Assembly: GCA_001574975.1 (NCBI GenBank)
Contig: KQ965829.1
Location: 17,973-81,972, forward strand
Direction of reading: 5' to 3'
DNA: 64,000 bases
From: Gonapodya prolifera JEL478
Taxonomy: Eukaryota > Monoblepharomycota > Monoblepharidomycetes > Monoblepharidales > Gonapodyaceae
The notes below the pieces were generated by a model, which worked only from the letters and a program-made list of their open reading frames with translations, ran no database searches and was not told where the DNA came from. This document shows positions 11,385 to 21,398 of the stretch, in pieces. Made by a program: the position numbers and the translations under genes. Within the stretch, counting starts at the first letter, position 1, and each line of letters starts with the position of its first letter.

Positions 11385-12960
11385 ATGGCGATCGTGGACT
11401 TTCTTCCGCTGCAGAAGAAATCGCACCACAAACTGCAAGATGTGCGGAGACTTATGGTCGAAGAGGGACTGGACGCGCTCATCGTGGTAAACGGCAGTTC
11501 TGGTGCCGGACCACGTTCATGCACAAAATATCAGCTTTCGTTCGTACGAGGACTTTCTCCCAGATGTCCGCGCATTTGCCTTGCGCTGTAGTACTGACGG
11601 CACACCATTCTTTGTGGACGCGAGGATAAGCATTACTTTGATGAGAAACCTTGCCGTCCCGATGCGCGTTCTCAAGGAAGACGACACATCCACCCTGTCG
11701 ACAGCAGTGATTCGTCAAGTGGCATCTAATCAAATATCTACACTTCAACGCTTGAAATCTGTGAAGAATCCCGTGGAGCTGGTCCAAGTTCGCAAATGCC
11801 ACCTACGAGACTGCACCGGTGCGATTGAGCTCTTTGCTTGGATTGAGCAAGAGATTGAAAATCGGCACCGCAAGGGTGATCCTTCGCTTTCGGAACTTGA
11901 ATGTGCTGAAAAGGAACTTAGACGGTTGGTTGCCCACTACCACTTCAAGCCGGTCGGAAGACCTTTCAACAGCCCATCACTTTTTCCAACAGTCTCCAAG
12001 CAGGATACATATCCAACTCCTTTTCTACAATATCAGCATATGCCCGAAACACATCCCTTCCAACCGCGCCTTCACCCTCCCGCAATCTGAGCTTTGAACC
12101 TTCAGGACCTTACGTACATGTTTCCGGAGCCCAGTATCCAGATGGCACGACGGTCAGTAGTGAACGAGATTTGGCTCATGCTTTGAAGCTTGGTGTGATG
12201 CGAATAATCCCCCGGCCGCGGGGGCGTTGAATTTACAGAACTTCTCTCGCGTATTCTTCTACCAACACCCATCACATCCTCGAGCCCCCACCCAACACGA
12301 GAAACAAGTGTATACCGCCCTTCTACGCTCCTTCATATCGCTGTCCAACCTCGTCTTCCCCGCCGGTACGACCCGGTACCAGATCGACTCACTCGCCCGC
12401 CGGCCGCTGTGGGACCTCGGCCTGGAATCCACGAGTCTTCAGGGGCATGGCGTTGGCGTAGGGTCGTGCGTCGTGGAGGGACCGCATGGCATTGGGTCGT
12501 CGCGGACGTTTGATAGGGTACCGCTCGTGCAGGGGAATGTCGTCACGATCGAGCCTGCGGTTTCGTTGAGGGAGAGTTCGGGTACCGGTTGGAAAATGTG
12601 ACAGTGTTGTCCCGTGCGGAGCGTCATCAGCAGTTCGCTGATGGTCGTCAGGAAAGGAAGATCACTTGGTTGACATTCGAAGCGTTGAATTTTCTGCCTA
12701 TTGAGACGGACCTCATTGACGTGAATGCGATGACGCATGACGAGAAGCAGTGGTTGGTAAAGCTGATATGTGGAAGTTTGTTCCGCAGGCTGACACTTCC
12801 CCGCTCACCACAGGCTGAATGATTACCATGCTATGGTACAGCGGACCATGCTGGAGGCGTTGGAGGTGTATGGATCCAAGGAAAGTGCGAGAATCGACTC
12901 TGAAACAGTGAGGGCGTGGCTGAAGAAGAAAACAGCGCCTATCTGAAGGGTTGTATTTCT
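11385..12960 (+). pseudogene. M24B aminopeptidase-P-like, apparently catalytically dead
   Basis: Segments in order match Xaa-Pro aminopeptidases, which remove an N-terminal residue before proline. First comes an N-terminal creatinase-like part (MVEEGLDALIVVN; YEDFLPDVRAFAL; FFVDARISITLMR), then the linker KNPVELVQVRKCHLRDC, then catalytic-domain pieces. Metal-binding residues are eroded: the expected DSGAQY reads HVSGAQYPDGTT and DVTRT is missing; VHEGPH reads VVEGPHG within GHGVGVGSCVVEGPHG. The glutamates of TIEPAVS and KMENV remain. The reading frame changes several times (near 11.5, 12.1 and 12.6 kb) and introns explain only part of this. I read it as a pseudogene or a non-catalytic relic. 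Confidence 0.65.
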
Positions 12961-13372
12961 AGCGGTGTTTGGTATCGTACCTCTCGTTCTCATATTGCAA
13001 AAACGCTACAGTCAGTGTGCATAATTTTTCGTTTTTCATATGTGGTCGGTACATTCTTGGCCAGCTGAAAACACATCCAGCTTGTCTGCAAGTGAAACCA
13101 ATTGTAATGTACACTTGAATTTCTACTTTTTCTACAACAGTTCAATCCACACAGCACTTCTATCCGAGCTGGCACTTGTCCGTCTCCTTCTCGGAAGCGG
13201 TTTAACAACGAAGCACTATTGTGGCATCAATCGAACCCTCGTTGGCGGGATCCAGTCAAAAGTTTTGGTCTACAGAGCCAGCAACAGCTGTGAATCACGC
13301 TACCGGACAGAGGAGACGAAGAGAATTAAGTCAACCATCGCAAAACCCATCTTTTTCGGCAAAACAGCACTG
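12961..13372. other. Intergenic / 5' region of the FCP1-like gene
   Basis: AT-richer DNA without a supported gene. It probably carries the promoter and 5' leader of the phosphatase gene. Confidence 0.35.
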
Positions 13373-15359
13373 ATGGCTGACGCAGACCCGAATTCGACGT
13401 CTTTGGTGGACAGTGGCAGCTCTCACGCTGTTCCACCCAGCACAAACGGAAGCGGCACACGCGCCAACATCCTTGCAGTGCTCGACCTTAACGGAACACT
13501 CCTTGATCGTGTTACGAAACGCCGCAAGAGTGAAACCAAGAACCGAAACCCCAAATCTCCCACCTCCGAATTCTCCCTTAACTCAAACCCGATATACCTT
13601 CGACCCTACCTCCTCCCGTTCCTCGAGTTCCTTTTTGCAAACTTTCATGTTGCTGTGTGGACTTCGGCGACCGTCAAGAACGCCCGGGCGATGGTCGAAG
13701 GCGCTGTTCCACCACACCTCGTTTCGAAGCTCGAGTTCGTGTGGGACAGGTCGAAATGCGATTTGGTGGGGTCGGCGGAGGACCATGAGTCGAGGAAGGA
13801 TTTGGATAAGATTTGGAAGGCACATCGGAGGTGGAAGGAGGTGAGTGGGGATCATCAGCTGTGGGTGGTTTCATTTAAGTGCGAACAGAGAGATACCCTG
13901 GGGCGGACACACTCTGAGACATCGCGCGGTGATTATAAGCTGCGTGACAGCTGGATCTCTTGGCGTCCTTCGTAGAAGGATTGAACAATTGCCGGGACTC
14001 ATTCAGCTCTCTCCACTGTCACAGCAAAACACCTTCATCCTCGACGACACCTCCAACAAGCACCTCTTCAACCCCTCGAACGCCATTCTGCTCCCCAGCT
14101 ACGATGTGCTCGACTGCCCCGAGGGCATACGGGAAGAAGACAATGTGCTTCCTCGCGTGGCAAACTATCTTCGCGACTTGCGTGCGTGGAGTGATGTGAA
14201 GAGTGCAAACGGCGAGTCTGCGGACGTGAGGGAGTGGATTGGTGGGACCCCTTTCGATGCGCTGACTAGACAGGCACACGACGATCCTTCCTTTTCGAGC
14301 CCGCTCTCGACACTCCCCACCAATCTGTTCCTGGACCACGCAATCACCACGGATGATCGAGGGCGGGTGCTTCGCAAGTCTCGGATTGTCGGAAGGCCTG
14401 ACCGGGTCCTGGACCCTGAGGACGCCGAACGCATCGCGAGGGAGCGGGAGGAGGCCAAGAAGAAAGCGAAGACGGAGAAGAACACGCGGAGGAGGCAGAG
14501 GAAGACTGCAGGGATGTTGGTGGGGGCACAACAAATTGGGGACTCCGGCATGGTCGTCAATGGAGAGTCAGCGGAAGGAGCCAACGGGGAAGCTGGACCG
14601 ACAGACTCTCCACCCGTGCCTGGGGCCCAAGCTACTGCAGCTGTCGACGCCCAAGCACCAAAGACATCTCGGAGGGGGGGCAAAAGGGAAAAGGGCAAAG
14701 GCAAAGGGGCTTCTTCTGGTACGGGTAGTGAAGTCGTAATGGGCGGAGTAGGACTGGCAGCTGCGGTTGGGAGCGAGGTACGAAACATGGACGTCGTAGA
14801 GAGTGGTCAAGCGGAAGCCAATGTGAGTTGTTGAGGTGGGTGCCTCATTTTGATACCATATTATTGGCTCCATTTCTGTTTCTGACGGATGCGACCGATT
14901 CAATAGGTCGCCCACGTTGCACACTCGGCGGGAAGCACGAGTTTGACACCTGCCGGGCCGCAAGGCGGAACAAGGAAGGAGAGGAAGAGGGAACGTGATA
15001 GCAGGCGGTTGGCAGAGTGGGAGGCAAAACGAGCCGGAGAAATAGTTCAACAGGTGCACACAAGGGAGAATGTGACGGGAGCCGAAAGCGGGCTGAATGA
15101 GTCCACGAGAAGTCAACCTCAAGCTGCCCCGAAACTTTCAAGGATGCAGAGAAGAGCACTTCGAAGATTGAAACAAGCTGCAATGGTTCAAGGAGGAAGT
15201 GTACAAAACGGAGTTACGGCGGGAAACAATGTGGTGGAAGTGGGGAGCGGGGTGACTCCTGATGAACAAGACGCGAAGAGAAAGAAGACGGAGGGTGAGG
15301 ATGATGGGCGGGATGCGAAGAGGAGGAAGACGGATGATTCGGAATTCGGGGATGCCTGA
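13373..15359 (+). CDS. FCP1-homology (NIF-type HAD) phosphatase-like protein
   Basis: Exons 13373-13840, 14025-14822 and 14907-15359 join in frame to 572 aa. The HAD signature is VLDLNGTLLDR, where the second acidic residue is Asn, as I recall from fungal DLNGTL relatives. It is followed by YLRPYLLPFLEFL, VAVWTSATVKNA (motif II Thr/Ser), the Lys-containing WDRSKC and QNTFILDDTSNKH (motif III/IV aspartates). This is the fold of CTD-phosphatase-like enzymes. The last ~280 residues are low-complexity, Lys/Arg-rich and Gly/Ala-rich with bipartite basic runs, suggesting nucleic-acid binding or nuclear/nucleolar location. The start at 13373 is the first ATG after an AT-rich leader; an in-frame ATG at 13040 would add about 111 unlikely residues. 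Intact. Confidence 0.82.
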
Positions 15360-15683
15360 AAGAGGTGCATGAGGACGAAGCTGGGACATTTTCAAAGCAT
15401 TTAATTACGTCGAGTTTGAAGTACCACGGTACAATGTTTTCTGATGAATTTTCGGTCAAATGAATCCGTGTAAATGACAGAAGAAGCGAAGGTACAGCAT
15501 AAAAGACTGGATAGGAAGAAGCAGCTTGGTCACAGGCTTGTGAAACAGAACAATACAGCATCTAATGCAATAAATTAAGTCAGCAGCAAAGCCCAATAAA
15601 TACACGTCAAGTGGATTCTAACTCATAAAATGAAATTGGAATAACGTCCGGGAAGCCTACTTGCTATCTATGGAGTCCATAAA
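15360..15683. other. Intergenic between convergent genes
   Basis: Lies between the 3' ends of the FCP1-like gene (+) and MYND copy C (-). It is AT-rich with several AATAAA-like words (for example near 15570 and 15597), consistent with 3' end formation for either gene. Confidence 0.4.
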
Positions 15684-16850
15684 CTATTGCATCCGTCGCT
15701 CAAACAAGGCTGGGTTTACACCAGGCGCTTGTTCGTCAAGACCACATGTCAAACGACACGTCTCCGACACACACAACGCTCCCAATCCGATATCCTCTGG
15801 TCGCGGCATGACCTTATGCAACGTCCAATCGGCCCTCTGACACTCCTTTGAGCAATATTTGATCCGTTTGCATTTCGCGCGGGCAGAGAAGCGCAAAAGC
15901 TTAGACGTGTCAAAGGGATCAGTTGATGGGTCTGGGTCGACATTGCAGATGGAATTTCCAAATGTCTGTCGGAATAGAACTTTGGAGACCTTCCTGGTGG
16001 GAAGTGGTTTTCCGGTATAGAGCACCTCCGTAACAATATCCCATTGTCCGTCACGAGATGCGGGGCCAGCAAAATAATCGTTTCATCAGGTTGAAAAACG
16101 CACTAATACTTTTCGCCATGTCGTGGATTTTCTCAATGCTCGTTTTGTCCCCCACCATGAGGATGGTGGGGAGTAGATCCACCACTCGTCTGACGAGCTT
16201 GAGAATTTATCCGATGGATTGCCGTTCGAACGTTTGCTTGAACAGGGTGAAGATAAGCTTCTGTTCATTCGCGACCATGTGTCGCACAAGCGCGTGGCAC
16301 CCTGTCACGAGGTGATAGAGGAGAAACGCAGATTGGTTGAGCGTCTTTGAGAGGAAGCGGGCTCACTCTCGCTCGACACTCCCAAACAGTTTCATCTTCA
16401 TGTCGACGTCCCAGTCCGCGACCGGAACCAACTTCACTCCAGCGGTGAGAGTCTTTGCCAAGAGTCCTACGACAGGCGTAGACGCGAGAAAACCCGGGCC
16501 GTGTATGCTGAATGCGTGTCTCGAATCCATTCGCCCGGCGGGATTTGGGCTCCGTTCAGGATGCCCTACCTGGCATCAAACGAATCCATCAGGACTTCTC
16601 CCAGCGCCTCGTTGCACCCACTCCCACAGCAGAGCGAGTGCGCGAGCTCCATCGCCACCTGCTCGGGTGTCCAGAGGTGCACCACTTCCCGCAGCACATC
16701 CGACAAGCGGAAGAACTTGTCCATGTCCCACATTTTCCCTCCGTTCTTGCATTGCTCGTAGTTGCATTGTCGGCCGAGGGGCGGCATTGTCAATTTCCTT
16801 TTTTTTGGTGCGGCGGACCACAGCAATGCTAAAGTTTGCTTCATCTGCAT
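15684..16850 (-). pseudogene. MYND-finger protein (copy C)
   Basis: Starts at 16850 or 16787. The N-terminal exon has CNYEQCKNGG and LWTPEQVAMELAHSLCCGSG, matching copy B. The middle reads ALVRHMVANEQKLIFTLFKQ, a stop near 16200, then LPTILMVGDKTSIEKIHDM in the same frame. The C-terminal exon has GKPLPTRKVSKVLFRQTFGN, then the half-MYND finger KCKRIKYCSKECQRADWTLH and the family tail MPRPEDIGLGAL, stopping at 15684. The final HxxxC of the MYND finger is lost (HKVMPRP). One in-frame stop plus a frame change suggest a pseudogene, though the family resemblance to copy B is strong along the whole length. Confidence 0.55.
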
Positions 16851-16991
16851 GACATCACTTCAGATAATTCTCTCCCCCGCTACATTAGAAGCCAATATCG
16901 TTTAAAAGACGTGCATTAAATGGACCTGCAATGTCCCGGGTCGCGTTTCCACATGTTCCGTGACAGTACACACCCCTTTCCAGCCACGATG

Positions 16992-18377
16992 TCACGGTGC
17001 CACCGCCAGAGACGTGGAAGGGAGCAATACCCTCCTATGAGTCCATGCCCACCATAATGCCACTTTGGCTCCCGTCCCATGTTCGAGGGCCCATGGTGTC
17101 CATGCAGTGCCGGGTGCAGTTGCGGGTGGGTAGATCGGGTTACGGAAATTGCGGCGAGTAGGTGTAGCGTCTGGTTCTGGGAGTGTGGTCTTGAAGTGTT
17201 CATATTGCCGAACGAGCTGTTCAACTTGTCCCCGAGTCATCTCCTTGTCCCTAACAGCACTTCTCGCGCTCCTCCTCGACAACTTTATGCAGCCATCTCG
17301 GACCCAACCACCCCCGTCTGAGATAATCCCGACGTGTTCTAGAAGCATTTGCACAACTGCTTCCCCAGTGGGGTACCACCCCGCCATCCACACCAGCTTC
17401 CTCAGACCCACCAAATCCACGTCCGCACCACTTTCCAACAACAGTTTGACCACGTCAACACGAACACCGCGGCTCACGGCTTTGAGCAGCGGCGCCCCCG
17501 CATCGTAGTTGACGTCCGCCCCGGTATCAAGGAGAAGTGAAATAGCATCGGGGAGGCCGAGACGTGATGCGAGTACAAGCGCAGTGGACGTTGCGGTAGA
17601 GCCGGGGGAATCTGGGTGGGAGAGGAGGAATTCGAGGGTCGGGATGTCGGCTGCGGTGACGGCCTCGCAAAGGGGAAGACCAGAGTTTGAATTGGGGTCC
17701 GCACCATGGGAAAGAAGGATTGCCACAATGTCCACGACTCGAAAACGCACGGCAGTCGCAAGGGCAGAGTCAACCATGCTCTGCATGTGAGTCCGTGAAT
17801 GGATAAGAACGAGCTGGACAACCTCCGCATTTCCTGATTTCACGGCTCTGGTCAATACGTCGTCGCCGCCGCGTGTGCCGCCAACTGCAACCTTACGCTG
17901 CAATGACGCGCCCAAATCGAGCAATGTTCTTGCAAGATCCAAATGCCCACCGGAAACCGCGGCGCACAGCGACCCCTCACTCGCACCATCGATGTGTGCA
18001 CCGTGGCAGACGAACAGAAGCGTTGCTGGTTCGTGATTGTGTCTGCAGGAGACTGTGAGGCAGAGCGATAGAAGATCCTGCGGGCAGCCGGGCTCGCGGT
18101 CTCCGATATTGTCTGCGAGTTGCAGCAGACGTTTCAACACCTCGATGTTCCCGAAATACGACTCCTCGTACATCAGCCTCTCGACTGTTTGAAACCTGCG
18201 CATCCCTCTCTCCACGATACCACCTGGCTCAGAAAATACCCCGTAGAGGCGCCGATTCAACGCGGTGGCGGGAAGTGCGAGTCGATGTGAGCATAGACAG
18301 CCGATGAGCGCGATTAGTTCGGAGGGGAGGCCTAGGAGAGGGAATGGTGTGCTTTCAGGATGGGTCGAGTGAAGCAT
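16992..18377 (-). CDS. Ankyrin-repeat protein with F-box-like N-terminus
   Basis: Single-exon, intact, 461 aa from the ATG at 18377 (an upstream in-frame ATG at 18518 would add 47 unlikely residues). The N-terminus PFPLLGLPSELIALIGCL is F-box-like, followed by RRLYGVFSEPGGIVER. About seven ankyrin repeats follow between residues ~85 and ~390; the clearest are GHLDLARTLLDLGAS, VVDIVAILLSHGADPNSNSG, GLPDAISLLLDTGADVNYDAG and VRVDVVKLLLESGADVDLVG. Ankyrin stacks bind partner proteins, and with an F-box such proteins recruit substrates to ubiquitin ligases. A broken tandem paralogue lies immediately upstream on the same strand. Function otherwise unknown. Confidence 0.85.
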   Translation of the reverse strand: MLHSTHPESTPFPLLGLPSELIALIGCLCSHRLALPATALNRRLYGVFSEPGGIVERGMRRFQTVERLMYEESYFGNIEVLKRLLQLADNIGDREPGCPQDLLSLCLTVSCRHNHEPATLLFVCHGAHIDGASEGSLCAAVSGGHLDLARTLLDLGASLQRKVAVGGTRGGDDVLTRAVKSGNAEVVQLVLIHSRTHMQSMVDSALATAVRFRVVDIVAILLSHGADPNSNSGLPLCEAVTAADIPTLEFLLSHPDSPGSTATSTALVLASRLGLPDAISLLLDTGADVNYDAGAPLLKAVSRGVRVDVVKLLLESGADVDLVGLRKLVWMAGWYPTGEAVVQMLLEHVGIISDGGGWVRDGCIKLSRRSARSAVRDKEMTRGQVEQLVRQYEHFKTTLPEPDATPTRRNFRNPIYPPATAPGTAWTPWALEHGTGAKVALWWAWTHRRVLLPSTSLAVAP

Positions 18378-18870
18378 CTCGCGAAGGGACGAATGGAGAG
18401 AGTGTCTTGTAAAAGGAAAGCTTGGATGGGTGCTTAGGCGGGTGTAGGAAGGCCGCAGCACGATTGACCAGTTCACCGTACAATTCAAATTTTGACCACA
18501 TACTTTACGGTTCCACAATCACGTGTTGCTTTTATACACCTCCTTTTCCCCCTTCCCGCAATCCTCGGCCCTTGCTCGATCCGATTGCCGCCCATAATTA
18601 TCAGTACCGTCTCGCCGCCCTCGTACTCCCCAACTCCGGGCTGAATTCAGCATTGCGGTTTTATTCTTTGAGCGAGGAGCGTCATTTCATTCCAGACGGT
18701 GGTATGCTCTCTACTGCTATTGGAAGTCGAAACCGCCTTACAATAAAAGTCACGACATGTCCAAAGGAACAAACGCGATTAGGACCTTCCGTCTGGTCCT
18801 ATTCCACCACCGCACCAATTTGCTTTCCGTCGCGTGTCGGCGGAACTGTGGAGTGACTGCCTTGCCAAGT
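18378..18870. other. Intergenic between the tandem ankyrin loci
   Basis: No gene recognised. Should hold the promoter of the intact ankyrin gene. Confidence 0.4.
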
Positions 18871-20160
18871 ACTTCCTGAGTTTAGCCGTGAAGAGGGTTG
18901 CTGAGGTTTTCGCAAGGTGATGCGCTGTCCGATTCAGGGAGTCCTTGCTTGCTGCGCTCGTACTTCCGATGTAGCTCTTCAAACTGTTCCCGCGTCAGCT
19001 TAACCGTCTTATCCTTGTCGTCCCCCCCAATCTCCTCGGCCCCTTGGGTCTCCTCGATACCACGCCCATCAGAGACGATCACCACATGTTGGAACAGCAG
19101 CTGCACCACGGTCGCCAATCGGGGACCACCGCGCAATATATACGAGGTTGCTCGGTCCCCTTACCCCCACATCCACATCCACATCCGCGCCTCGCCCAGG
19201 CAACACCTTGACGGTCTCCGAGTGCGAGTCGCGACGCATGCCTTCAAGCAGAGGCGCCCCGTTGGAGTAGTTGACGTCCACCGCAGCGTCCAAGAGGAGT
19301 GAAGTGGCGTCGGCACACCCGTGCTCGTGGCGTGGACCATCGCGGTACCTGTGGCGGCGTGCGGTGAGTGTGCGAGGAGGAGTGCAGCAACCGGAGTGTG
19401 GCGTGCGGTGATAGCCTCCATGAGCGCACGGGAGGAGTCAGAAGCTGGGTCGCTGCCATAGTCCTGCAGGAGGGTTGTAACAACGTCAATCGACCCACAG
19501 CGCGCAGCAGTCCTGAGCGCAGCGCTAATCAAACGCTGAATGGCATCTGGTGCTTGGGCGAGGGAATACGTAAGGACAAATTAACAAAAAAACTCAATGT
19601 TTCCGGTTTCCACCGCGCTCGATATCACATCTAATTCGCCCTTGATAGGAATCCTGCTTCCCCATATTACGTCCTCGCTGCGACCTTTCCTCGCACTGAC
19701 GCGCCCACATCCCGAAGTGTCCTTGAAAGGTTCAAATGTCCCCCGAAACCGCCGCCTGCAGCGAGCCCTCACTCGCACCATCGATGGGTGCACCATGGGA
19801 GAGTAACGGAAGAGCTGCTGGGGTGTGATTGTGTCTACAGGAGACTGTGAGACAGGGCGCCAAAAGTGGTAGGCGGGTCACGGACTCTGTTCTTGAATGC
19901 TTGTTTCAGCAGAAGTTCCAACACTGCGACCTTCCCGAAATACAACTCCTCGTTAAGTGCCCTCTCAGCTGTTTGGAACCTGCGCACCGCTCTCTCCACG
20001 ATGCCGCGAGGCTCAGAGAACACCGCGTAGAGAGGCCGATTCAACGCGATGGTCGGAAATGCGAGTCGATGGGGCAAACGTCGACCGATGAGCGCGATTA
20101 GTTTGTGGGGGAGATGCAGGAGGGGAAAGGGCGTACGGTCGCGATCGGAAGAGCCGTGCG
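18870..20160 (-). pseudogene. Broken tandem paralogue of the ankyrin protein
   Basis: Fragments in several minus frames line up in order with the intact neighbour. They are TPFPLLHLPHKLIALIG and RLAFPTIALNRPLYAVFSEP (near 20.1 kb), AVRRFQTAERALNEELYFG, ankyrin pieces around 19.2-19.8 kb such as DVVTTLLQDYGSDPASDSSR and AAVDVNYSNGAPLLEGM, and a C-terminal EQFEELHRKYERSKQGLPES matching the neighbour's EQLVRQYEHFKTTLPEPD. At least four frame changes are needed. The copy is clearly a duplicate of the 16992-18377 gene that has lost function. Confidence 0.75.
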
Positions 20161-20429
20161 TCGGGGGGGAATGGGAGCGTGGTGCTTATAACTAACAGGG
20201 TAAAGTCTGGAAGAGCCCCAGCTGCTCGCCTTTCGCCGCCATTGACACGCCGCTGCCACGTGCTCGTCATCAGAAATGACCGCTCTGCGCCAGCATAACC
20301 CACGATGGACGATGGGAAGAGGAAACGGAGGTTGACGGGTGCCACCTGTGGAACTTTAGAACCGTCGAGGGTCATCTGCCGACGCTCGGATGGCGTCCAG
20401 TCGTTAGAGTTTCGCAGCTCAAATGTACA

Positions 20430-21217
20430 TCAATACGGTTGACAGAGATGGCGGCCAATAGGCGACCCATGTTTCCAAATGAATGGACTTCGAGTGTGGT
20501 GAGAGTAGGAGTGGTCTTGTACAGCGGCGCGCACAAGTGCAAGACTGGGTGAGAGGCCAGGTGCGATATGACGAAGATTTGTCGTCGCGTAGCTCCACCT
20601 CACTGCAACCTCTGCGCCTGGAGCAGGTACAATTAGGTTGAATGGGACAAGCGACCGGGACGCGCTGGTAGACGGCACCCCGAGGCAAATGTCCACGTGA
20701 GTGAGGCGGGGGTACAATGCCCCGGTTTGGAACAGAATATCGGTCACACGACTCTGTCCTTCCATTATTATTATGCTCGTCGGCAGATTTGGAATCTCGT
20801 CGTCGGGTGGCCGACAGCCTAATTAATGATCCACACGTTTTCTCTCACCGCCCCAGCAAGAATTGCCAGAGCGTGCACATCCAAAGAATCGTTACACCAT
20901 AAATTGAAGTCCAATTCCACTGAGCGTACCAAGGAGAGCCACGTGCTGGCAGTCTGGTCTCGGAGGGTCGTCGACAAGGCATATAATCCGTCGATCATGT
21001 GAGAGTACTCCCTGCCAGCCAGTCTATCCAGAGCATTTGTGTCGGGCATGTAGAGGTATTTCCATACCGAGGGTCTGGCGAGAACGGCGCAGAAGCGGGA
21101 TGTGAGGGCGAAAGAATGGATGGAGCGACGGTCGAGAGACCCGAGGAGCACCACCACCACATCGGGGTTCAGAGGAAACACAGAAAGAGGCGCGGGTAGA
21201 ACACATGGAGATTGCAT
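20430..21217 (-). CDS. F-box protein with one frame break
   Basis: From the ATG at 21217 the peptide reads PLNPDVVVVLLGSLDRRSIH then FALTSRFCAVLARPSVWKYL, a good F-box. It continues open to ENVWIIN and a TAG near 20819. The sequence then resumes one frame over as LGCRPPDDEIPNLPTS and TDILFQTGALYPRLTHVDIC, ending at 20430. No donor/acceptor pair fits the junction, so this is either a one-base indel in the genome or an assembly error. If repaired it would be about 260 aa, an F-box plus LRR-like tail. F-box proteins act as substrate adaptors in SCF ubiquitin ligases. Confidence 0.6.
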
Positions 21218-21398
21218 TTGATTGCACTAAGGATGGGTGTGTCCAGTCTCCGCTGTGGAGACAGTTCCTGGAAGCCTTTTCTCCTCAGCCAAAGTGTCTT
21301 TCATTTGCACTGCTTTTCTATTTGATGTGTCTTACCACCTAAATTTTCATATTATTTGCCCCCTTAATCCCCCTTGGTTCCACCTTTCCTCCACGTGA

